Positions 13,901 to 24,568 of a stretch of DNA of 64,000 nt are shown here, in pieces. The translations under genes were made by a program, and so were the position numbers. The stretch spans positions 36,369,257-36,433,256 of the forward strand of contig OZ024801.1 of assembly GCA_964017045.1 (NCBI GenBank), read 5' to 3'. The stretch's first letter is position 1; the number at the start of each line of letters is the position of its first letter. This DNA comes from Omphiscola glabra. Its lineage: Eukaryota > Mollusca > Gastropoda > Lymnaeidae. The notes under the pieces are model-generated. The model saw nothing but the letters and a program-made list of their open reading frames with translations, was not told where the DNA came from and searched no databases.

Positions 13901-15147
13901 TCACTGTGTTCTTACGTTTCTATCAACAAGTAGGTCAATGTGTTCTTAAGTTTCTATCAATAAGTAAGTCACTGTGTTCTTACGTTTCTATCAATAAGTA
14001 AGTCACTGTGTTCTTACGTTTCTATCAATAAGTAAGTCACTGTGTTCTTACGTTTCTATCAATAAGTAAGTCACTGTGTTCTTACGTTTCTATCAATAGG
14101 TAAGTCAATGTGTTCTTACGTTTCTATCAATAAGTAAGTCAATGTGTTCTTACGTTTCTATCAATAGGTAAGTCAATGTGTTCTTACGTTTCTATCAATA
14201 AGTAAGTCAATGTGTTCTTACGTTTCTATCAATAGGTAAGTCACTGTGTTCTTACGTTTCTATCAATAAGTAAGTCAATGTGTTCTTACGTTTCTATCAA
14301 TAAGTAAGTCAATGTGTTCTTACGTTTCTATCAATAAGTAAGTCACTGTGTTCTTACGTTTCTATCAATAGGTAAGTCAATGTGTTCTTACGTTTCTATC
14401 AATAAGTAAGTCACTGTGTTCTTACGTTTCTATCAATAAGTAAGTCACTGTGTTCTTACGTTTCTATCAATAAGTAAGTCAATGTGTTCTTACGTTTCTA
14501 TCAATAGGTAAGTCAATGTGTTCTTACGTTTCTATCAATAAGTAAGTCAATGTGTTCTTACGTTTCTATCAATAGGTAAGTCAATGTGTTCTTACGTTTC
14601 TATCAATAAGTAAGTCAATGTGTTCTTACGTTTCTATCAATAGGTAAGTCAATGTGTTCTTACGTTTCTATCAATAAGTAAGTCACTGTGTTCTTACGTT
14701 TCTATCAATAAGTAAGTCACTGTGTTCTTACGTTTCTATCAATAAGTAAGTCAATGTGTTCTTACGTTTCTATCAATAAGTAAGTCAATGTGTTCTTACG
14801 TTTCTATCAATAGGTAAGTCAATGTGTTCTTAAGTTTCTATCAATAAGTAAGTCAATGTGTTCTTAAGTTTCTATCAACAAGTAGGTCACTGTGTTCGTA
14901 AGTTTCTATCAACAAGTAGGTCACTGTGTTCGTAAGTTTCTATCAACAAGTAGATCACTGTGTTCTTAAGTTTCTATCAACAAGTAGGTCACTGTGTTCT
15001 TAAGTTTATATCAATAAGTAAGTCAATGTGTTCTTAAGTTTCTATCAATAAGTAGGTCACTGTGTTCTTACGTTTATATCAACAAGTAGGTCACTGTGTT
15101 CTTAATTTTCTATCAATAAGTAAGTCAATGCGTTCTTAGGTTTCTAA
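4921..15147. repeat. 34-bp satellite, about 301 units (10.2 kb)
   Basis: The unit starts TAAGTCAATGTGTTCTTACG and ends TTTCTATCAATAAG. The first unit begins at 4921 and a unit also begins at 15121, exactly 300 x 34 bp later, so the array has no net insertion or deletion. Variation is almost confined to a few positions: 3 (A/G), 8 (A/C), 19 (C/A), 31 (T/C) and 33 (A/G). A rarer CTTA-to-CGTA change occurs at position 16. Variants are clustered and recur in the same order far apart, showing block duplication. Units near the left edge mostly carry AGG at the unit junction and the last unit is degenerate. There is no open frame because 34 is not divisible by three. Confidence 0.98.
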
Positions 15148-15499
15148 ACTAACAGAATATTCTTGTCTGATGGGAAAATGTGCGATTTTGAACGCTTGTT
15201 TGTATAAAGCATGGTAACCTTAAACGTTTGTTGTTTGTCCAAAATAGTTTGATCAGATTATCTTTTTAGAATTTTTTTTCTTCAACACGTATTTCTTCCA
15301 ATAATACTAAATACACAGGAAAAGTTCATTTTACTGGTTGAATCAAACGAAACTATATCAAACATCAGACATGAAATAGTCGAGAGTAACCAAACGCCAA
15401 GAAATGCTTTAAAAAAAGGGAAACAAATCTTTGAAATCAAGTGCAGGAAATCTGCAACAAAAAATGTAAATAAAAATGTTCCTATTGCTGTCAGATATA
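15148..15499. other. Unique AT-rich spacer, no gene seen
   Basis: Low-complexity AT-rich sequence between the satellite and a LINE tail. No domain or element end is recognised. Confidence 0.5.
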
Positions 15500-15885
15500 A
15501 TAATAATAATAAAGTTCATTTGAAAAATCACGCTTCATCCCCAAAGGCTCGAAGCGCGGTACAAAAACTAAGCTGGGAGATAATAACAAGCTGGAAAAGA
15601 TGGTAGACATCATCATTCCAGCAGGTGTTTGCGAAATAGATGAGTTTTTAAATTTGTTGTGAAGGACTCCAGCGTCTGGCTGTTTTTGAGAGCGTCAGGA
15701 AGGGTGTTCCAAATGGTTGGGCCAGCAAATACGAACGTGCGCTTTCCGTAAGTTTCAAGGCGAACACGCGGTATCGAGATTTTGCCACTATCGGATGATA
15801 TATGCAGTTCTCTTCTGCCGCTTGGCCGTTCACGACAAGAAACATACGTTTTCTGCCACAGAAATTCAACCAAACGGCTAGCTAA
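15500..15885 (-). pseudogene. 5'-truncated LINE, reverse transcriptase C-terminus
   Basis: On the minus strand an open frame (15613-15873) encodes 86 residues with the pattern RVRLETYGKRTFVFAGPTIW, then NTLPDALKNSQTL and LKTHLFRKHL. This is the signature of the last segment of CR1/L2-type LINE polyproteins, downstream of the reverse transcriptase domain. After the stop comes a short 3' UTR and an (ATT)n tail (plus strand AATAATAATAATAAAG near 15500), as expected for these LINEs. All upstream parts are missing, so the copy is dead on arrival. It belongs to a different subfamily from the LINE at 51942-53371, since the peptide is clearly diverged. Confidence 0.82.
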
Positions 15886-15952
15886 AATAAACTGTTTATA
15901 TAAATATGCATATGCTATGTCTAGATGTCACTGATGGGACCTTCTCAGGCCG

Positions 15953-15972
15953 TATATATATATATATATATA
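15953..15972. repeat. (TA)n microsatellite
   Basis: About ten TA dinucleotides in a row. Around it (15925-16195) the motif GGACCTTCTCAAGCC recurs three times with CATGTCTAG or CATATCTAG after two of them, a loose short repeat. Confidence 0.85.
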
Positions 15973-17319
15973 TGTATATTATAGACAAAATACGTAGACG
16001 GAAACCTCTTTTCCTATATAAAGTCGAATTTACGGTTTAATAACCACTAAGCTTAATAGGCAGCATCCTTAAAATTCAACACCAACAGCAGCCTTAAGAT
16101 ACAACACAGACAGCAGCCTTGTCACTGTTGGGACCTTCTCAAGCCATGTCTAGTTGTAACTGCACGGACCTTCTCAAGCCATATCTAGCTAAGTCAGGTT
16201 GTGACTGCTCATCAGATCTACTAACGGTGCATAAAATCTATTAATGTGATTCAAAGGAGCCCACGAGACGCAGCTGTGGCACTACTAGAAAGAAATAGAA
16301 GGAAATCCAATAAGACATGAAGCTGACTTACAAATATGTAGGATTTGGCTGCGGGGGTTGAAATGTGATGAACAAGATAAAAGGGAAGACCGTTATGTGA
16401 AATTAAGTGGCTAAAATCACGTATAAGTGCGCCCCCCTCCATACACACACACACACCGAAATCGCACCAAAGGACTAGGGATATTTGGGGATATTTGGGG
16501 ATTAAGAAAAAATATTTCTTGTCAGCTTTTACTGTTACGGGTTCAAGAGTTTCTGTGACTTCGGGACGCCGCATCAATCAGAGCCCCCCCCCCCCCCCAC
16601 TTCCACCCCCCAAAACAAAAATGGAGAGGGGGGGGGGTGAGTTAACGGAAATTTCCGCTGACGGCCTTAAATGAAAAGGTTAAGCCACGAGTTCTTAGGG
16701 CTCGTCCGACTCAAAGAGGATTAAATGATGAGACGGCATCGAGTGTTGACGTCTGTCTGAGTGCTGATGGGAGGAGCCCCCACCCACGACAAGTCTGCCT
16801 ACAACAACAGAACGACGCTGTTCCGACCGCTGAGAACCAGTAGCGCGACAACGTCCTAATTGAAGGTCTGCCCATCATTCGAGCAATGCACCCAGGACAG
16901 ATCAACAACAGGTCAACAAAAGATTGTGCAATACAGGTAGCTTTTGTTTTTTTTAATATTGTCACTCCCTCTAAAACAAATGATTGCAAACAACGTTAAG
17001 ATCAGCAGTGTATGTGTGGTCTGATGGATTTTTTTGCTCTCTCATGAATTCGGATGAAAAAAATTATGGATGTGAAATTTCACAGGGAAGAAATTCTAGA
17101 TGGATCTTGTCGAAATGAACCCCCCCCCCCCACCCCCAACGCCCTCCCAGATGGGCTTTTTATTGACAGCTTGATTAAAACCTTGTTGAAAAGATCAACT
17201 GAAGCGCCCACATGAATTGACGTTGTCCAGAAGCCGGTCCAGAAGCCTAATGTGCACTACTTCCTGCCCGAATCTCAGCACAGTAATGCAGCTAGTAATA
17301 AACATAAAATAACACAGCT
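15973..17319. other. Unique region with poly-C tracts and a 12-bp palindrome
   Basis: No convincing gene. It holds C15 at 16584-16598, a G10 run about 40 bp later, C12 at 17120-17131, and the perfect palindrome CGGAAATTTCCG at 16646-16657, which contains a kappa-B-like GGAAATTTCC. Short open frames on the minus strand show no domain. Confidence 0.5.
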
Positions 17320-17765
17320 GAATGAAATATGCTACCGTGCTAAATTAAATCCGCTACCGTGCTGTATGAAATATGCTACGCTAATGAAATCTTCAACAGT
17401 GCTAAATGAAATCTGCTACCATGATGGAATCTGCTACCCTGCTGAATGAAATATGCTACCGTGTTGAATGAAATCTGCCACCGTGCTAAATGAAATATAC
17501 TACCACGCAAAATGAAATATGCTACCGCGCTAAATAAATTAAGTTAACGTGACAAATGACATCTGCTACCGTGATGAAATCTGCTACGGTGATGAAATCT
17601 GCTACGGTAATGAAATCTGCTACCGTGAAGAAATCTGCTACAGTGATGAAATCTGCTACAGAGCTGAATGAAATATGCTACCGCGCTAAATAAATTATGC
17701 TAACGTGATAAATGAAATATGCTACCGTGATGAATGAAATTTGCCACCGTGCTGAAATCTGCAAG
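17320..17765. repeat. 18-23-bp variable minisatellite
   Basis: About 20 diverged units alternate GAAATCTGCTACCGTGATG (19 bp) with longer forms such as GAAATATGCTACCGTGCTAA. Unit length is irregular, so the array is old or made of mixed subunits. Confidence 0.87.
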
Positions 17766-18084
17766 CTGTTTCACTTCCACTAAACTTTTCTTCCATCTTA
17801 TAAAGGCGAGCTTTATTTGAACCCTGGTATTGACGTAACGGCGGGAGACAAAAGGTCCCAGCGAACCTGGCATTTAATTACGTCAATCACCTTCACAGCG
17901 ACTTGTGTGCACTGACGTTTTGTGCAAGAGCCTTGTCTTCAGATAGATCTCGCGGCACTTACAGCGCCCTCTAGTCAGAGCCCTCATGCTATACTTGGAG
18001 ACAGAGCCAGCTAATTACACATACAGAGTTTCAGAATCAGAGCCATCTACCTTTAATTTCTGAGCCATCTAGTTGCACTTTCAG
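17766..18084. other. Unique spacer with a 10-bp inverted repeat
   Basis: ATTGACGTAA at 17829-17838 faces TTACGTCAAT at 17878-17887, perfect 10-bp arms around about 39 bp. No gene is recognised. Confidence 0.5.
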
Positions 18085-18366
18085 AGCCAGCTCATTGTTT
18101 TTTCAGAGCCAGCTCACTGTACTTTCAGACGAATCAGATCACTGTACTTTCATAGCTGAATTACAGTACTTTCACAGCTGGATCACAGTACTTTCAGAGC
18201 TGGATCACAGTACTTTCACAGCTGGATCACTGTACTTTCACAGCTGGATCACATTACTTTCAGAGCTGGATCACAGTACTTTCACAGCTGGATCACAGTA
18301 CTTTCACAGCTGGATCACAGTACTTTCACAGCTGGATCACAATACTTTCGCAGCCGGATCACAGTA
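18085..18366. repeat. 22-bp minisatellite
   Basis: About 11 units of TTTCACAGCTGGATCACAG followed by TAC. Most units carry the E-box-like palindrome CAGCTG; alternate units have CAGAGCTG. The left edge decays into diverged AGAGCCAGCTCA units from about 18030. A 90-codon open frame here is a repeat artefact. Confidence 0.92.
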
Positions 18367-19095
18367 ATTTTTGTTCAGTTCTAGCGTTTCAGTTTTCCTA
18401 TTATTCAGTTTTGACTTACTAAATGATTGGCCCATTCTTTATCTCTGAATTCCAATCGAACTTTTGTCTTTGACACTGAATCGATCAAAACAGTTTGCAG
18501 CGTTTGATAGGCCGAGCAGTGCAATTTCTACCCGTAACAACTGAGAGGCAAACGGTCAGTAAGCAACTGCTTAACAACACCACGTGTGTGTTTCAGATCA
18601 GCCACCGTGCATTGGGCAACCAGTAAGTTCAGTTAACACATTTAACTACCGGTAATAGGTTTGAATTTTTTAAATGACACATGTGTGGTTAAGATGTGTT
18701 TTCCGGTTCCTTTGATGGCATGAACACATATCAACGATTAATATTCTGTATCAACGCATCTGATCAATATTCTGCCCACGCCGAAGTCACTGGCATATAG
18801 GAACAAAGAAAGGTATTTTTTTTAAAAACGAAGTATTAAAAAAAACAACGAATATGAATTTTCGACTTCATATACTTACCAATAATCAATCTATCGATCA
18901 TTTTATCAAATAATCAATGAGTCAATCAAGTAATAGGGCCGTAAACCAAATGACAGTACTTAAAAAGAATCTACCTAAGGTAATGATAGATGTAATGCCA
19001 CTGTAACTTTGAGTCTTTTTGAGCTTGAAAAAAGTAAAGGATTAGTGCAGTATGCATTTTGACACTAGTCAAATGTCTAACAGTTACAGCAAAGA
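18367..19095. other. Unique AT-rich spacer, no gene seen
   Basis: No open frame with a recognisable domain and no transposon ends. Confidence 0.5.
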
Positions 19096-19866
19096 CCCTC
19101 AAATATGGAGCCACTAGTGGAGAATAACAAGGGATGGGGGCACTGGTGGAGAATAACACGTTTTGGGGGCACTGGTGGAGAATAACAAGGGATGGGGAAG
19201 GGTTGGGGGCACTGGTGGAGAATAACAAGGGTTGGGGGCACTGGTGGAGAATAACAAGGGTTGGGGGCACTGGAGGAGAATAACAAATGTTGGGGGCACT
19301 GGTGGAGAATAACAAGGGTTGGGGACACTGGTGGAGAATAACAAGGGTTGGGGGCACTGGTGGAGAATAACAAATGTTGGGGGCACTGGTGGAGAATAAC
19401 AAGGGTTGGGGGCACTGGTGGAGAATAACAAATGTTGGGGGCACTGGTGGAGTATAACAAGGGTTGGGGACACTAGTCGAAAATAACAAGGGTTGGGGAC
19501 ACTAGTAGAAAATAACAAGGGTTGGGGACACTAGTAGAAAATAACAAGGGTTGGGGGCACTGGTGGAGAATAACAAGGGTTGGGGCCACTAGTGGAGTAT
19601 AACAAGGGTTGGGGGCACTGGTGGAGAATAACAAGGGTTGGGAACAATAGTGGAGAATAACAAGGGTTGGGGGCCAGGGGCGTAGCGAAGGGGGGCAGGG
19701 AGTGACATATGTCCCCGGGCGCAAGCTAGTTAGGGGCACCAAAATGTGATATTATTTTATTGATGAAAATAATGGGTTTGAGAGTCCCCGGGTGCTAATC
19801 TTGTCCCCGGGCGCCAAACACTATCGCTACGCCTCTGTTGGGGGCACTGGTGGAGAATAACAAAGG
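19096..19866. repeat. 29-bp minisatellite, split by a MITE
   Basis: About 20 units of GGCACTGGTGGAGAATAAC followed by AAGGGTTGGG. Variants include AAATGTTGGG and TAGTAGAAAATAAC. The array is interrupted at 19675-19837 by a small hAT-type element and resumes immediately after it. Minus-strand open frames of up to 172 codons in this array are artefacts. Confidence 0.94.
19675..19837. mobile_element. hAT-type MITE with perfect 8-bp target duplication
   Basis: A 163-bp element with terminal inverted repeats CAGGGGCGTAGCGA (left) and TCGCTACGCCTCTG (right), matching in 13 of 14 positions. Both ends are flanked by TTGGGGGC (19667-19674 and 19838-19845), an exact 8-bp target-site duplication that is itself part of the host 29-bp repeat. 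Eight-bp duplications and CAG...CTG ends are the hallmarks of hAT transposons. With no coding capacity it must have been moved by a transposase from elsewhere. Confidence 0.93.
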
Positions 19867-20445
19867 TTGGAGTTAACATAAGTTCTTATATGGCTGGTAC
19901 AACGGACGACATAACTACATGAATTTTACTCAGCCTGTAAAATGGACTCGACATCACTACCAGACTGCTGATACAATTTGTGAGACGTGACGTGGATCTC
20001 TGACAAGACTAGGACGAGACAGAAGAGTATCGTAATAGAAAGTGTACAACAGTGTCTTAACAGACAGTCGAAATAGTATTGGCGTACCACACCTTATAAG
20101 AACCACACACACACTAAAATAGGGCACCGATCTCTGACATGCCCATCCACCCCCCATATTTTCTCCATTCATCACGGTAGGTCAAAGGTTGCACAGAAAT
20201 CAATAGCTTCTTCCTGGGACCCGACATGGTAGACATCAGGGCTTTAACGGTGTAAGATTTAGCGCACCGCTGAGGGCATCTTTGTCTGACCAGACATCTG
20301 CTGGTCAAACATGAATGATGCTAGGGCGGCCCACGGCTATTGCTAAGTACACCATTAAGACAATTCCATGACCAAAGGGTTTAGTGGTGCATAGCTACTA
20401 GAGTTCTCTACGAATTGGGGATATTTACTTCTACGTGTTGAAGCA
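19867..20445. other. Unique spacer, no gene seen
   Basis: Small open frames on the minus strand have no recognisable domain. Confidence 0.5.
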
Positions 20446-20596
20446 GACATTCAGACAAGATCACAATCGAAAGAAGAATGTCACACAAGGGCACAATCAT
20501 TAAGAAGACAGTCAGACAAGATCACAATCATTAAGAAGACTGTCAGACAATGTCACAATAATTAAGAAGACGGGTAGACAAGGTCACAATCATTTT
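20446..20596. repeat. About 30-bp diverged tandem repeat
   Basis: Five units share AGACAAGATCACAATCATTA followed by AGAAGAC, with point differences and small length changes. Confidence 0.85.
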
Positions 20597-20654
20597 AAAA
20601 CTAATTTTGAACAAATTGAGATATTTAACGTCAAAAAGAGATGTGAAAATAATA

Positions 20655-21031
20655 ATAATATTCTCTTTCTACGCCTCCAAACAATGGAATTCTCTCCCAC
20701 TACACCTCCGTAATATACCAACCATACAGACTTCAAAACTGCACTCAAAACACATCTTCGCTTTAAACTCTACTATCCCGACTGATCCCCCACTCCCCCC
20801 GACCAATAAACGATGCTGCTAGGTGCCGTCCATGGCTTGAAATATGTTAAAGTTCTGGGGTGGGTGGGGCGAATATACATTTGTTTTGTTTTTATACAGC
20901 TCTTAAAAAAATAATGTACGTTATTTTTTAATGTCATGATTATGTTTGCTAATATTTTATGTACAGCGCGGTGAGCCCAGCCCTAGGCTGTGGCAACACG
21001 CTATATAAGACCACCAATAATAATACTAAAT
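20655..21031 (+). pseudogene. LINE 3' end (same family as 51942-53371)
   Basis: The peptide reads FSFYASKQWNSLPLHLRN, then a TSKLHSKH-like segment. Its DNA matches the last coding segment of the LINE at 53150-53272, including AAACAATGGAATTCTCT. The 3' UTR follows with ACGATGCTGCTAGGTGCCGT and ends with CACGCTATATAAGACCACCA and (AAT)n at about 21031. The 3' UTR here is longer than in the 53-kb copy, which seems to have lost about 150 bp. A G-rich stretch near 20860 interrupts it. This is a 5'-truncated, inactive copy. Confidence 0.82.
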
Positions 21032-21122
21032 GAGCTAAAAGCCGTATGACAAAACTACTTTTTCTCAACATCACCCGCCTACCCCGGGATGTTTTAAACT
21101 TGATGTCTACGAAATAAGCAAA

Positions 21123-21549
21123 CCTCTGACACAATGTGTGTATTCTATCAACAGCGATGATGAAGAGAGCCCAAAGTGCCACACCTCTGACACATTGTGT
21201 GTATTCTATCAACAGCGATGATGAAGTGAACCCAAAGTGCCACACCTCTGACACATTGTGTGTATTCTATCAACAGCGATGATGAAGAGAGCCCAAAGTG
21301 CCACACCTCTGACACATTGTGTGTATTCTATCAACAGCGATGATGAAGTGAACCCAAAGTGCCAAACCTCTGACACATTGTGTGTATTCTATCAACAGCG
21401 ATGATGAAGTGAACCCAAAGTGCCTCACCTCTGACACATTGTGTGTATTATATCAACAGCGATGATGAAGTGAACCCAAAGTGCCTCACCTCTGACACAT
21501 TGTGTGTATTCTATCAACAGCGATGATGAAGAGAGCCCAAAGTGCCACA
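21123..21549. repeat. 61-bp minisatellite, 7 copies
   Basis: Seven units in exact 61-bp register (starts at 21123, 21184, 21245, 21306, 21367, 21428, 21489). Each holds CCTCTGACACATTGTGTGTA then TTCTATCAACAGCGATGATG. Two subtypes, GAAGAGAGCCC and GAAGTGAACCC, alternate at first and then not. Confidence 0.95.
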
Positions 21550-21821
21550 TTAATACGAGTGGCAGAGACAGATTTAGAGTGCCTTGAGAAAATGACTCAT
21601 AAAAACCATATTACTAGGGCGCACTGATTATTTTCTACGGGCCGGCTGGGGTCAATGTCTCCATATGACCAGTGGGAATGGTCGGGAGCTGCTGATGGAA
21701 TTATCGACATCGCCGTGCGAGAGTGGCCGGCCTTATATATTCTGGTGGTGGAGTTCCACCAACCCCCAAACATCAAGAAAATCAGAAAACTAAGAACAAA
21801 TGCTAAACCCAAGATGTCAAA

Positions 21822-21975
21822 CATAAGAACCCGCACATCACACAAGATGTCAAACATAAGAACCCGTACATCACACAAGATGTCAAACATAAGAACCCGT
21901 ACATCACACAAGATGTCAAACATAAGAACCCGTACATCACCACAGATCCCTTACATCAGATAAGATCTCGTACAT
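21822..21975. repeat. 33-bp minisatellite
   Basis: Four good units and a diverged fifth of AAGATGTCAAACATAAGAAC followed by CCGTACATCACAC. Open frames on both strands follow from the 33-bp length. Confidence 0.93.
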
Positions 21976-22157
21976 CACACACGATGCCGAATCAAAAACC
22001 CGTGCATTTATCTGTTAGTTACTAATAGTCACGCCGTGGTCCAGGATTCCCAACTGTAATTATTTGTATCCTTCTATTAGCCAGTTAGTAAACCAGAGTG
22101 AAAGTGATTTTTCCATGGCTTCTGCTCCGATCAAAACCCATGCTCTAAAAGGTTGAC

Positions 22158-22325
22158 TCTGAAACCATGTATAACACATGTTAAACACAGGATAAGAAAT
22201 CTGAAACCATGTATAACACATGTTAAACACAGGATAAGAAATCTGAAACCATGTACAACACATGTTAACCACAGGATAAGAAATCTGAAACCATGTACAA
22301 CACATGTTAACCACAGGATAAGATA
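22158..22325. repeat. 42-bp minisatellite, 4 copies
   Basis: Four units of CTGAAACCATGTATAACACA followed by TGTTAAACACAGGATAAGAAAT. Units 1-2 and 3-4 form two subtypes (TATAAC/TTAAAC and TACAAC/TTAACC). Confidence 0.93.
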
Positions 22326-23275
22326 TCTTCTTACAAAAATTGGCGCAGGAAGAGAGGAGAGGAGGAGGGGGGTGGCACTGTTTCTCTTTATATGAAGGTG
22401 TGGCATTTTCGGTCAACCGAATAGTTGTTGTATTTCGTGAAAGGGGGCGAACATATGACAGGTGGAATAACATGGGTAGCGACATTCATTATGAGCACAA
22501 TATATATTGAATAATTACAGAACTACAATATTTTTGTTAAAAAATAAACCAGCACATAAGTTTGTGTTTTATTTGAAATTCGACACACAGCTTAGCTAAG
22601 TGAGCAGTGCACACCAAGTGCAAACTATTATGTAACACACCACACGTAAACGATCCGGGATTTCCCACACTCGGCAAGCGTAACACAAAGTACGGTTCCG
22701 TGATAATGCAGCCAGGTAACGGCACGTCCGGCAGCTTTTCGTCACATTTTTTAAAATTTATTTCACTACATCGTTGATGTGAACATTGCAGCCCTTTGTG
22801 TTTGATCAAGGATCGTTGTCTTTAATACTCCAAAGTGTCAGGACAGACAAACAACGAGTTTTTTTGAAAGGATGGACATGGCTATCGTTGCGTGGAGTAA
22901 ACTCTGTGGTAATGGGTGGTTTGGGGGGGGGGGGAGGGGGGGGATTTTGGACCCTTGTGTCAAAACAATCCAACAAAATTTCTTAGCTCAATATTTTGAT
23001 TAGAGTGATGCGCATCCATCTCTTTCCTAACCACGTCTGAGTTGGACACTTCCGTAACAACATGAAGATCTAAATGGATTCGTAAATTTGCCGAGATGTC
23101 GAGAGAACAATGTCTAGCAAGACAGTGAAAGAGATGTAAACATTTGTGGAGGTTTGTATCTGTTGTATACATTGGCGAAGGTTGTCTGGGACAGTCCACA
23201 CCCCAGGCGGCATATTATGATATTCATGTTCTCATATACGACCGGCCAGTAAACTCAACAGCAGGTCGTTTGCTA
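22326..23275. other. Unique spacer with poly-G tract
   Basis: About 950 bp without a recognisable gene. It contains G12 at 22923-22934, then A and a further G8. Short open frames on both strands have no domain. Confidence 0.5.
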
Positions 23276-23460
23276 TGAGGACTAAAGAGGAGAGGGGGGA
23301 AGGAAGAGAGGAGAGGGGGAAGCGAGGAAGGAGGGGGGGAAGCGAGGAGAAGGAGGAGTTGGCAGAGAGGGGAGGGAGTGGGAAGAGAGGAAAGGGAGGG
23401 GGAGAGGATAGGGAGGAAAAGAGGAAAGGGTGGGGGAGGAAGAGAGGTAGAGAAAGAAGT
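23276..23460. repeat. Polypurine tract (GA/GGA-rich)
   Basis: About 185 bp, nearly pure A and G on the plus strand, built of irregular GAGGAGAGGGGGAAGCGAGG-like units. The small open frame across it is a composition artefact. Confidence 0.88.
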
Positions 23461-23502
23461 TATTGGGTTAGGGTTAAATTGTGGTTGTGGGATTGAGGGA
23501 AG

Positions 23503-23597
23503 GGAGGCGTGTGATTAGTGCTAAGGAGGCGTGTGCTGAGTGCTAAGGAGGCGTGTGATGAGTGCTAAGGAGGCGTGTGATGAGTGCTTAGGAGTGG
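23503..23597. repeat. 22-bp minisatellite, about 4 copies
   Basis: Units of AAGGAGGCGTGTGATGAGTG followed by CT, directly downstream of the polypurine tract. Confidence 0.9.
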
Positions 23598-23766
23598 TGG
23601 AGTTTGGAGGCCAGGGAGATAAATACATATTTTTAAGTGCTCTAATTTGAGCGTAATGAAATAATAATAATTTTTATTCAGACGGAAAAATGTGCAAATG
23701 TGTTCTAAAAGATTCTATAGAACCGGAGCAGCGAAGATGCGAATCGAAAGTGAGTTTTAAATCAAC

Positions 23767-24410
23767 TGTTACGTACTGTTATCAGTATGGAGAAAGTAAT
23801 CTCTTATTTAAGTGTATGGGGCGTTCTTAAACAGTACATAACAAAAGACGATACCAAATGATAAATACAATAACAAAGAAATACGATACTCAAACCAGGG
23901 CTAACTACAATTTATAAGTTTTAATGTGTTAATTGTAATGAATTACAAAATCAAAAGAAATATAACTAAAACTATTGACTTACAGTTGTTTGGCTGGTAC
24001 CGGTGCCATGTTAAATAAATACACTGTGCAAAAGTTGTACAATTATGAAAAGAAATCTACATACACACAGTAAACAAAGCTCTGTCTCGTAGCCAAAATA
24101 ACACACACGATAGTATCTCGTGATAAAATGATCTCCCTTCCTCTTTTTATTCAATCTATCGGCCTTTTTATAGTCGTTTCCTACTGATGTCTATAGAACC
24201 ACCTTACGCATTGTACTCGCTTCTGGCTTTTTCTCCACTCTTCTACAATATTCGAATTATGAAACAGGCCAATAGATTTAATTTTAGCCGAGGTCAAAGG
24301 GAGACTATTTTAGCTACCCACACCATAATAATAGCGCCGTTCACCGAATTGGGTCAAACAGAGTTCACAGCACGTAGAAAGAATGAAGCAAACAAGTCGC
24401 CTACTTAACA
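23767..24410. mobile_element. Probable solo LTR, copy A
   Basis: A 644-bp block bounded by TGTTA and TAACA, the short inverted ends typical of LTRs. It is homologous along its whole length to 61981-62585, for example ACGATACCAAA, AACTATTGACTTACAG, TTTGGCTGGTA and TCTCGTGATAAA in the same order. No gag or pol lies beside it, so it is either a solo LTR or another non-autonomous element. On the minus strand CTATAAAAAGG (rc of about 24163-24173) is a good TATA box, suggesting minus-strand orientation. No matching target duplication is visible here, unlike copy B. Confidence 0.7.
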
Positions 24411-24568
24411 ACACATACAGCTGGCTAGGAACTTTCAAATGTTATTCTTCTCCAATTGAAATATTGCTGTTATTTGTTTTACTTTCAACGTATTTACGAC
24501 CGAGCCCGTGTTATTTCGACTGTCACGTGACGACCGAGTCTCAGTTCTGTGAACCTGTGCTTGATCAT

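Noticed and set aside
4921..15147. CRISPR-like regular array
   Set aside because: The repeat is continuous with no unique spacers between units, and the surroundings are eukaryotic transposons.
16646..16657. Palindrome CGGAAATTTCCG as a kappa-B regulatory site
   Set aside because: A single 12-bp match in unique non-coding DNA with no nearby gene is compatible with chance.
22537..22809. 90-codon minus-strand open frame with several cysteines
   Set aside because: No recognisable motif spacing, no homologous neighbour, and length within chance expectation.
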